DNA from: Flavobacterium sp. J27
Lineage (GTDB): Bacteria > Bacteroidota > Bacteroidia > Flavobacteriales > Flavobacteriaceae
Length of the DNA stretch: 64,000 nt
Assembly: GCF_004303025.1 (NCBI RefSeq)
Contig: NZ_PJQW01000014.1
Span: 61,772-125,771 of the forward strand
Direction: 5' to 3'
The notes beneath the pieces were generated by a model, which was not told the DNA's origin, ran no database searches, and saw nothing but the letters and a program-made list of their open reading frames with translations. This document shows, one piece after another, positions 16,601 through 23,713 of this stretch (position 1 is the stretch's first letter; the number at the start of each line of letters is the position of its first letter). The position numbers were made by a program, and so were the translations under genes.

Positions 16601-17940
16601 TGGATATTGTAATTTCACGTTCTACTGAGTTAAAATTAGTAGATGTAACTACAGGTATCGTTTTAAATACACATAATATTCCTTATGGTTCTAGTATTTT
16701 CGTAAAAGACGGTGAAACGGTTGAAAAAGGAACTACCATCTGTAAATGGGATCCATATAATGGAGTTATTATTTCTGAATTTACGGGTAAAGTAGAATAT
16801 GAAGATATCAAACAAGGGGATTCGTTTGTAGTTGAAATTGATGAGCAAACTGGTTTCCAAGAAAAAGTAATTTCTGAATCTCGTAATAAAAAATTAATTC
16901 CTACATTACATATTTACGGTAAAGATGGTGAACTAATTCGTTCATACAACTTACCAGTAGGAGCACACTTAATGGTTGATGATGGAGAGAAAATTAAAGC
17001 GGGTAAAATTTTAGTAAAAATTCCTCGTCGTTCTTCTAAAGCAGGGGATATTACAGGAGGTTTACCAAGAATTACAGAGCTTTTAGAAGCACGTAATCCT
17101 TCAAATCCTGCTGTGGTTTCTGAAATTGATGGAGTGGTTACTTTTGGTAAAATTAAGAGAGGAAATAGAGAGATTGCTATCGAATCTAAATTTGGTGAAG
17201 TGAAGAAATATTTAGTAAAACTTTCTAACCAAATTTTAGTTCAAGAAAATGACTATGTAAAAGCTGGTATGCCACTTTCTGATGGAGCAATTACTCCAGA
17301 AGATATTTTAAGAATTAAAGGACCTTCTGCTGTACAACAGTATTTAGTAAATGAAATTCAAGAAGTATACCGTTTGCAAGGGGTAAAAATTAATGACAAG
17401 CACTTTGAGGTAGTAATTCGTCAAATGATGCGTAAAGTTCAAATTCAAGATCCAGGAGATACTTTATTCTTAGAAGATCAATTGGCTCACACAAGTGACT
17501 TTATCGTTGAAAATGATAAATTATACGGAATGAAAGTAATTGAAGATGCAGGAGATTCTCAAAATCTTAAAGCAGGTCAAATTATCACGCCACGTCAATT
17601 ACGTGATGAAAACTCATTACTAAAACGTGAAGATAAAAACCTAGTTGTAGCCAGAGATATTATCACAGCAACTGCAACACCGGTTCTTCAAGGTATTACT
17701 AGAGCTTCGTTACAAACAAAATCATTCATTTCTGCAGCTTCTTTCCAAGAAACAACTAAAGTATTAAATGAAGCAGCTGTAGCTGGAAAAATAGATACTT
17801 TAGAAGGCTTGAAAGAAAATGTAATTGTAGGTCACAGAATTCCTGCAGGTACTGGTATGAGAGAATATGATAATACCATCGTAGGATCAAAAGAAGAGTA
17901 TAATGAGTTAATGGCTGCTAAAGAAGAATTTAATTATTAA
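13642..17940 (+). CDS. rpoC: RNA polymerase subunit beta'
   Basis: A 1432-residue beta' subunit. The N-terminal zinc finger ([20 protein letters not shown]), the catalytic Mg-binding NADFDGDQM and the second zinc site ([13 protein letters not shown]) are all visible. The bridge-helix and trigger-loop region follows ([17 protein letters not shown]). The length is typical for Bacteroidota. It ends at an efficient-looking terminator shared with nothing else. Confidence 0.98.
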   Translation: [1432 protein letters not shown]

Positions 17941-17973
17941 TAATTAGTAGCTCGTTACCGCAAAGTATAACCA

Positions 17974-18006
17974 AAACCTAACAGATTTTTTCTGTTAGGT
18001 TTTTTT
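17974..18006 (+). terminator. Intrinsic terminator after rpoC
   Basis: AAACCTAACAGA (17974-17985) and TCTGTTAGGTTT (17991-18002) form a perfect 12-bp stem with a T-only 5-nt loop, followed by T residues to 18006. It closes the ribosomal protein/RNA polymerase transcript. Confidence 0.85.
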
Positions 18007-18019
18007 AAAATTAGTATTT

Positions 18020-18331
18020 ATGGAAAATAATAATAACCAACAAGGTCAAATTAATATTGAGTTAGATGAAAAGACGGCAGAAGGGATTTATTCTAATTTA
18101 GCTATTATTAATCATTCTAACAGCGAGTTTGTGGTCGATTTTATTGCAATTATGCCAGGTGTGCCTAAAGCAAAAGTAAAATCACGTATTGTTTTAACTC
18201 CGCAGCACGCTAAAAGATTATTGAAAGCTATGGCAGAAAATATCCAACGCTTTGAAGCAGCTCATGGTAAAATTGAAGAAGGAGAACAGCCACAGGTTCC
18301 TTTAAACTTTGGGCCAACAGGACAAGCTTAA
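18020..18331 (+). CDS. DUF3467 domain protein
   Basis: A 103-residue protein whose core (INIELDEKTAEGIYSNLAII and VVDFIAIMPGVPKAKVKSRI) matches the DUF3467 family, of unknown function. It has no signal peptide or membrane helix. It starts only 14 nt after the rpoC terminator, in the position this family often holds in Bacteroidota, and has its own terminator downstream. Some readthrough from rpoC is likely because no promoter box was seen in the gap. Confidence 0.85.
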   Translation: MENNNNQQGQINIELDEKTAEGIYSNLAIINHSNSEFVVDFIAIMPGVPKAKVKSRIVLTPQHAKRLLKAMAENIQRFEAAHGKIEEGEQPQVPLNFGPTGQA

Positions 18332-18349
18332 TAAGAGTTAATAAAGACA

Positions 18350-18377
18350 AACCATTTAGTTTTCTAAATGGTTTTTT
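18350..18377 (+). terminator. Intrinsic terminator after the DUF3467 gene
   Basis: AACCATTTAG (18350-18359) and CTAAATGGTT (18364-18373) form a perfect 10-bp stem with a TTTT loop and a T-run to 18377. Confidence 0.8.
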
Positions 18378-18420
18378 ATTCTTTACGATAAATAAAAAAA
18401 ACTATCTCAATCCTATTCTG

Positions 18421-18915
18421 ATGAACATTGTTAAAATAGAAAAAGAACAATTAGCAATCGTTAAAGAACTGGCCTATGCTATTTGGCCGGTGGCATATAA
18501 AGAAATCTTATCTCAAGAACAATTAGAGTATATGCTTGCCGAATTTTATGATATTCAAGCCTTAGAAGCGCAATTAATTGATAAAAAACATGTTTTTTAT
18601 ATGGTTATCAATGAAGATGACAAGCCCGTAGGTTTTGTTTCTTACGAATTAAATTGCCAACCAGAAAAAACAAAAATCCATAAGATATATGTTTTGCCCG
18701 AGACACAGGGAACAGGCTTGGGGAAACAATTGGTACATTTTGTGAAAGAAAGAGCAGTAGAGAACAACCAAAAAGCTCTTTTTTTAAATGTAAACAAATA
18801 CAATCAAGCAAAGTTTTTCTATGAAAAATTAGGCTTTACAATTGTAGAAGAGGAAGTTATCGATATCGGTCACAATTATGTGATGGACGATTATGTAATG
18901 GAAGTTATTTTATAA
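18421..18915 (+). CDS. GNAT-family N-acetyltransferase
   Basis: A 164-residue GNAT fold protein. Motif A for acetyl-CoA binding is IYVLPETQGTGLGKQLVHFV, with the Q-x-x-G-x-G/A pattern, followed by the NVNKYNQAKFFYEKLGF motif B region. The substrate cannot be told. It stands alone and converges with rluF on the other strand, 3 nt apart. Confidence 0.88.
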   Translation: MNIVKIEKEQLAIVKELAYAIWPVAYKEILSQEQLEYMLAEFYDIQALEAQLIDKKHVFYMVINEDDKPVGFVSYELNCQPEKTKIHKIYVLPETQGTGLGKQLVHFVKERAVENNQKALFLNVNKYNQAKFFYEKLGFTIVEEEVIDIGHNYVMDDYVMEVIL

Positions 18916-18918
18916 ATA

Positions 18919-19710
18919 CTACCTATTTCGATCTCTATAATTTCTTTTACCAGTAAATTTACTTTTATTACTTGGTAAACTAGCTTCTTCAGTTTTACTA
19001 GAAGGCGCAATTAATTGATTTAAATCGGTAATTTCTTTTTTAGTTAATAATCGATATTTGCCCAAAGGAACATCCAAAGCAATATTAATAATTCGTGTAC
19101 GCTTTAAAGCCACAACCTCATAATCTAGATATTCACACATTCTGCGTATTTGACGGTTTAATCCTTGCGTTAAAACAATTCGAAAAACCGTTTTGCTCAC
19201 TTGTTCTACTTTACATTTTCGGGTAATGGTATCTAAAATAGGAATACCATTACTCATTCGCTGAATAAAACGATCGGTTATTGGTTTATTTACAGTTACA
19301 ATATATTCTTTTTCGTGATTGTTTCTAGCACGTAGAATTTTATTTACAATATCTCCATCATTTGTAAGGAAAATCAAACCTTCACTAGCTTTGTCTAAAC
19401 GACCAATAGGGAAAATACGCTCTGGATAATTGATAAAATCAATAATATTGTCTTTTACTTCTAAATTGGTAGTGCATTCAATACCTGGTGGTTTGTTGAA
19501 AGCCAAATAAATTTTAGCTTCTTTTTTTACCTGGATTAATTTACCATTCACATGCACTTCATCGTCTGGTCCCACTTTGGTCCCCATTTCAGGCACTTGT
19601 CCGTTAATAGTTACACGACCTTGCTCAATTAAACGATCGGCTTCTCTACGAGAGCAAAATCCTGATTCTGATAAAAACTTATTAACCCGAATTAAATTTC
19701 CTTCTTCCAT
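18919..19710 (-). CDS. rluF: Pseudouridine synthase, RluF type
   Basis: A 263-residue protein with an N-terminal S4 RNA-binding domain (RVNKFLSESGFCSRREADRL) and an RsuA/RluF catalytic domain whose active-site Asp is in PIGRLDKASEGLIFLTNDG; QGLNRQIRRMCEYLDYEV is the second signature. The likely reaction is pseudouridylation of 23S rRNA near position 2604. RluF is preferred over RluB because of the FNKPPGIECTT form of the motif. The ATG lies only 4 nt after a TATCTTTG box, so the mRNA may be leaderless. Confidence 0.88.
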   Translation of the reverse strand: MEEGNLIRVNKFLSESGFCSRREADRLIEQGRVTINGQVPEMGTKVGPDDEVHVNGKLIQVKKEAKIYLAFNKPPGIECTTNLEVKDNIIDFINYPERIFPIGRLDKASEGLIFLTNDGDIVNKILRARNNHEKEYIVTVNKPITDRFIQRMSNGIPILDTITRKCKVEQVSKTVFRIVLTQGLNRQIRRMCEYLDYEVVALKRTRIINIALDVPLGKYRLLTKKEITDLNQLIAPSSKTEEASLPSNKSKFTGKRNYRDRNR

Positions 19711-19714
19711 GCTG

Positions 19715-19722
19715 CAAAGATA
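19715..19722 (-). promoter_or_regulatory. -7 box of rluF
   Basis: TATCTTTG on the minus strand fits TAnnTTTG and sits 4 nt before the rluF start codon at 19710. Transcription would begin at or very near the A of the ATG. No clear -33 element was found. Confidence 0.55.
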
Positions 19723-19809
19723 GTTTTTTTATAGATTACTGACCGTTTCCTATTAAATAGTAATACTGTTTTTTTTGAAGCACAACGTAGCTACTTTTAA
19801 ATCAAACTG

Positions 19810-19909
19810 TCCCGCTATACGCTATATCTTTTTTATTTTTCACATATACTTTGGTAAAACACTAAAAAGGGACCTAAAATAAAAAAGGATGCCGCTACTA
19901 TCGGGGCTA
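19810..19909 (-). ncRNA. Flavo-1-like structured element (copy 2)
   Basis: On the minus strand the element starts TAGCCCCGATAGTAGCGGC, then ATCC, a perfect 11-bp stem TTTTTTATTTT/AAAATAAAAAA around a long loop, then GATATAGCG and TATAGCGGGA. The outer CCCG pairs with CGGG. The same layout with different stem bases occurs at 45622-45712. It occupies most of the 287-nt gap between rluF and the zinc-ribbon gene. It resembles the orphan Flavo-1 RNA of Flavobacteria, a recollection that a covariance-model scan should test. Confidence 0.6.
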
Positions 19910-19941
19910 GAAAAGAACCTTACTTTTTAGATGCAAGCCAT

Positions 19942-19973
19942 AAAAAAATCCCGAAAGAATTTTTCGGGATTTT
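19942..19973 (-). terminator. Intrinsic terminator of the nif3-like/zinc-ribbon unit
   Basis: AAAATCCCGAAA (19945-19956) and TTTCGGGATTTT (19962-19973) form a perfect 12-bp stem. Read on the minus strand it is followed by further T residues. It lies just downstream of the stop at 19998. Confidence 0.85.
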
Positions 19974-19997
19974 ATAAATTTATTAGGAATGAAAGAA

Positions 19998-20777
19998 TTA
20001 TAACTTAGCAAATAATTTTTCCATTTCTTCTTTTACCTCTTCAGCTAAAACATTATCAATTAAAATTCTACCACTGTGCTCATCAGTAATAATTTTTTTA
20101 CGACCCGCAATTTCCATTTGCGTTTGTGGTGGAATAGTAAAGAAAGAACCAGCAGAAGCACCTCTTTCAATAGAAACAACAGCTAAACCATTTCTAACAC
20201 TTCCTCTAATTCTTTGGTAAGCTTGTAATAAACGGTCTTCGATTTGTGTTTGATATTCTTCTGATTTTTCTTGTAAGAAGTTTTCTTCTTTTTCAGTTTC
20301 AGACATAATATCGTTTAACTCCGCTTTTTTATGTTTTAAATGTTGTTGTTTACCGTCTAATTTTTCTTTAGACTGCGTTAATACTTCTTTTTTATGTTCG
20401 ATAGAAGCTTTCATCTCTCTAATGTGCTTTTCAGCCAATTGGATTTCTAACTCTTGGTACTCAACTTCTTTTGTTAAAGAGTTGAATTCTCTGTTATTAC
20501 GAACATTTTTTTGTTGCTCTAAGTATTTTTTGATATTAGCTTTATGATCATCGATGGCATTTTTCTTTTCTTTAATTTGCACATCAATAGTTTCTAAATC
20601 TGATTTTAATTTATCTAAACGAGTAGTTAGACCGGCAACTTCGTCTTCTAAATCTTCCACTTCAAGAGGAAGTTCACCTCTTACATTACGTATTTCATCA
20701 ATCTTTGAGTCAACTAGCTGTAAAGCATAAAGTGCTCTTAATTTGTCTTCTACGCTAAGTTCTTTTTTGTTTGCCAT
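19998..20777 (-). CDS. Coiled-coil protein with C-terminal zinc-ribbon-like domain (DUF164 type)
   Basis: I start this 259-residue protein at ATG 20777 (MANKKELSVEDKLRALYALQ), because an upstream in-frame start would overlap the preceding gene by 150 nt. Residues about 30-180 form a long antiparallel coiled coil, followed by a globular C-terminal domain (SFFTIPPQTQMEIAGRKKII). The fold is that of the C4-type zinc-ribbon family, but here the expected cysteines are absent and replaced (no Cys in the C-terminal part), so metal binding is doubtful. It is separated by one base from the Nif3-like gene; the pairing of these two genes is common in bacteria and is of unknown meaning. Confidence 0.85.
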   Translation of the reverse strand: MANKKELSVEDKLRALYALQLVDSKIDEIRNVRGELPLEVEDLEDEVAGLTTRLDKLKSDLETIDVQIKEKKNAIDDHKANIKKYLEQQKNVRNNREFNSLTKEVEYQELEIQLAEKHIREMKASIEHKKEVLTQSKEKLDGKQQHLKHKKAELNDIMSETEKEENFLQEKSEEYQTQIEDRLLQAYQRIRGSVRNGLAVVSIERGASAGSFFTIPPQTQMEIAGRKKIITDEHSGRILIDNVLAEEVKEEMEKLFAKL

Positions 20778-20778
20778 A

Positions 20779-21873
20779 TTAAAAGTATTGAACAGGATTT
20801 GTATTTTCTTCTGATAAAACGACTGCAAAATTAGTGATTTTTTCTTTAAGATAATCAACAATATAATTTTTTGTGTATCTTTCACTCTCAAAATGACCAA
20901 TATCTGCCAAAAGGAGCTTTCCTTCGGCTTCATAAAACTGATGGTATTTTAAATCGGCAGTGATAAAAGCATCAGCTCCAGCGTGTAAGGCAGCTTTTAT
21001 TGCAAAACTACCAGAACCTCCTAGAACGGCTACTTTTTTTATTTTTTTATGTATAAAAGCACTATGTCTAATGCCTCCACATTGCATTTTTTCTTTAATG
21101 TGTTGTAAAAAATCTACTTCCGATTTTGCTTCGGTAAATTCTCCAATCATGCCTAAACCAATATTTTGATGTTTATTGGTTAAATGATAAAGTTCGTAAG
21201 CAACTTCTTCATACACATGATTTTTAAATAAAGCAGCCAGAATTTTAGATTCTAAATGTTTTTCAAAAGTTACTTCGATTTTTATTTCGGTATTTTCAAC
21301 AAATTCAAATCGTGCTCCAATTTTTGGATTACTATTTTCATTACCTAAATAAGTCCCTGTTCCAGAACTACTAAAGCTACAATCTTCATAATTACCTATT
21401 TTACCAGCTCCAGCTTCAAATAATGCGTTTCGTAATGCAACCACATTTTCTGAAACCGTATAGGTTACTAATTTTTTGATGAAATTTTCTTTCGGAACTA
21501 AAATTTTGGTATTTTCTAAACCTATAGCATTGCTGAAAATTTTATTTACGCCTTGTTGGTGATTGTCTAAGGCAGTATGTATCGCATAAATAGCAATGTC
21601 GTTTTTTATCGCTTTGATAATTGCTCTTTCAACATAATTTTTGCCCGTAATTTTTTTTAAACCAGAAAATAAAATAGGGTGAAAGCAAACCACTAAGTTG
21701 CATTTTTTTGAGATAGCTTCATCAATAACACTCTCTAAAGCATCATGACAAACTAAGATACCATTTATCGTTTCATTTTGATTTCCTACTAGTAAGCCTA
21801 CGTTGTCAAAATCTTCTGCATAAGCTAAAGGTGCGAGTTCCTCGAGAGTTGCAATTATTTCAAAAAGTTTCAT
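20779..21873 (-). CDS. Nif3-like dinuclear metal-centre protein
   Basis: A 364-residue NIF3/YqfO family protein. The metal-binding motifs are visible: VVCFHPILF with the N-terminal His, DNVGLLVG, and near the C-terminus ADLKYHQFYEA and LLADIGHFESER. A central insertion (about residues 125-235) corresponds to the PII-like domain of longer members. Often annotated as GTP cyclohydrolase I type 2, but the real substrate of the family is uncertain. It is transcribed with the zinc-ribbon gene and is divergent from lpxK. Confidence 0.9.
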   Translation of the reverse strand: MKLFEIIATLEELAPLAYAEDFDNVGLLVGNQNETINGILVCHDALESVIDEAISKKCNLVVCFHPILFSGLKKITGKNYVERAIIKAIKNDIAIYAIHTALDNHQQGVNKIFSNAIGLENTKILVPKENFIKKLVTYTVSENVVALRNALFEAGAGKIGNYEDCSFSSSGTGTYLGNENSNPKIGARFEFVENTEIKIEVTFEKHLESKILAALFKNHVYEEVAYELYHLTNKHQNIGLGMIGEFTEAKSEVDFLQHIKEKMQCGGIRHSAFIHKKIKKVAVLGGSGSFAIKAALHAGADAFITADLKYHQFYEAEGKLLLADIGHFESERYTKNYIVDYLKEKITNFAVVLSEENTNPVQYF

Positions 21874-21906
21874 CTACAAATATTTATTTCAAAGATAAAA
21901 AAATGC

Positions 21907-21914
21907 TACTTTCG
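21907..21914 (+). promoter_or_regulatory. -7-like box of lpxK
   Basis: TACTTTCG differs from TAnnTTTG at one base and ends 4 nt before the lpxK ATG, implying a leaderless or nearly leaderless mRNA. The minus-strand nif3-like gene, 45 bp away, has AATATTTG ending 3 nt before its ATG. Confidence 0.4.
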
Positions 21915-21918
21915 TACT

Positions 21919-22929
21919 ATGATTTTTTTAAGAAAAGTATTATTTCCACTTGCGATAGTATATTGGATTATCACATTTATACGAAATATTTTTTACGATT
22001 TAGGCGTTTTTAAAAGTCAATCTTATGCACTTCCTGTGATTGCTGTAGGTAATTTAAGTGTTGGAGGAACAGGTAAAACGCCTCAAATTGAATATTTAAT
22101 CCGATTACTTGATGGGTATAAAATAGCTACGCTAAGCAGAGGCTATAAGAGGTTATCTAAAGGCTTTATTTTAGCAGACGAATCGGTTTCAGCAAAAGAA
22201 TTGGGAGACGAACCTTTTCTGTTTTTTTCAAAATTTCCTAATGTTTTAGTGGCAGTTGATGCAGATAGAAGAAATGGGATTACGCAATTATTAGTGCATA
22301 AACCCGATGTTATTTTGTTAGATGATGCTTTTCAACACCGAAAAGTAAGAGCAGGCTTTTATGTCCTATTAACAGCTTATAACGATTTGTTTAGTGACGA
22401 TTATATTTTGCCATTTGGAAACTTAAGAGAACCAGAAATGGGAAAAAAAAGAGCAAACCTGATAATTGTCACTAAATGTCCTGAAGATTTATCGGAAATT
22501 GCACAAATAAAAATAAAACAACAATTGATGGCAAAGGATATACCTGTTTATTTTAGTACCATTCAATATGATAACTATTTATATTCGGAATCTGCTAAAT
22601 TAGCCGTTAAAGAGCGTAATGAAAGTGTATTGCTTTTGGCAGGTATTGCAAAACCAGAATTATTTTTTGATTATTTAAAAAAAGAAAGCGATACTGTTTT
22701 AACCTTTCCTGATCATCATAACTTTACAGCAGATGATGTTCAGAAGATTTTGAAAGTAGCACAAGCAAGAAAGATAATTACTACCGAAAAGGATTTTGTC
22801 CGTTTGAAAGGAAAATTACCAGCAAATCAATTGTATTATTTACCAATTCAGAGTAGAGTAATAAACGACGAATTTGGGTTTAATTCTAAAATTTTAAATT
22901 ATGTGGGAAAAAATACAAGAAACAGTTAA
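21919..22929 (+). CDS. lpxK: Tetraacyldisaccharide 4'-kinase
   Basis: A 336-residue LpxK with an N-terminal membrane-associated helix (PLAIVYWIITFIRNIFYDLG), the Walker A VGNLSVGGTGKTP and the conserved LSRGYKR and LLDDAFQHRKV motifs. It phosphorylates the lipid A precursor at the inner-membrane surface. It overlaps the following pnp start by 29 nt, so the two genes are probably translationally coupled despite unrelated functions. Confidence 0.95.
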   Translation: MIFLRKVLFPLAIVYWIITFIRNIFYDLGVFKSQSYALPVIAVGNLSVGGTGKTPQIEYLIRLLDGYKIATLSRGYKRLSKGFILADESVSAKELGDEPFLFFSKFPNVLVAVDADRRNGITQLLVHKPDVILLDDAFQHRKVRAGFYVLLTAYNDLFSDDYILPFGNLREPEMGKKRANLIIVTKCPEDLSEIAQIKIKQQLMAKDIPVYFSTIQYDNYLYSESAKLAVKERNESVLLLAGIAKPELFFDYLKKESDTVLTFPDHHNFTADDVQKILKVAQARKIITTEKDFVRLKGKLPANQLYYLPIQSRVINDEFGFNSKILNYVGKNTRNS

Positions 22930-23713
22930 TTACCTCATTGAGAAAACTAATTTTAAACCAGAATATGGAATTGTTTTAGGTTCGGGTTTAGGTGGTTTTG
23001 CAGATGATATTCAAATTTTGCATACTATTTCGTATACAGAAATACCGAATTTTCCGATTTCTACTGTACAAGGTCATAAAGGAGCTTTATTGTTTGGAGT
23101 AATAGGAGATAAAAAAGTGGTTGCTATGCAAGGACGATTTCATTATTATGAAGGATACGATATGAAACAAGTAACTTTTCCTATTCGTGTGATGCAGCAA
23201 TTAGGTGTTCAAAAACTAATTGTTTCCAATGCTTCAGGAGGAGTAAACCCTACTTTTAAAGTGGGTGATATTATGTTGATAAAGGATCACATTAACATGA
23301 TGCCAGAACATCCATTAAGAGGTCATAATGATGAGCGCTTCGGACCTCGTTTTGTAAATATGAGTGAGCCTTATTCTAAAGCAATGTTAGTAAAAATAAA
23401 AGAAATTGCGAATGAAATGAATATTACTGTTCAGGAAGGGGTTTATCTTGCTTTACAAGGACCTACATTTGAAACTTTGGCTGAATATCGCATGGTTAAA
23501 AATATGGGAGCAGATTGTGTCGGTATGTCAACAGTTCCTGAAGTTATTGTGGCTAAACATATGAATATGGATTGCTTAGGTATTTCTGTAATTACCGATA
23601 TGGGAAATGAAGAAAATATTGAAGAAGTAAACCACGAAGAAGTGTTAGAAGCGGCAAAAAAAGCAGAACCACACGTTAGAAATCTGATTAAAAATTTTAT
23701 TCTTCAGTATTAG
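22901..23713 (+). CDS. punA: Purine-nucleoside phosphorylase, trimeric type
   Basis: A 270-residue PNP-I/II type enzyme with VLGSGLGGFAD, the phosphate-binding QGRFHYYEGYD, VSNASGGVNP, GPTFETLAEYRMV and GADCVGMSTVPEVIVAKH. It phosphorolyses inosine and guanosine to the free base and ribose-1-phosphate in purine salvage. Its 3' end overlaps the convergent kinase gene by 17 bp. Confidence 0.94.
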   Translation: MWEKIQETVNYLIEKTNFKPEYGIVLGSGLGGFADDIQILHTISYTEIPNFPISTVQGHKGALLFGVIGDKKVVAMQGRFHYYEGYDMKQVTFPIRVMQQLGVQKLIVSNASGGVNPTFKVGDIMLIKDHINMMPEHPLRGHNDERFGPRFVNMSEPYSKAMLVKIKEIANEMNITVQEGVYLALQGPTFETLAEYRMVKNMGADCVGMSTVPEVIVAKHMNMDCLGISVITDMGNEENIEEVNHEEVLEAAKKAEPHVRNLIKNFILQY

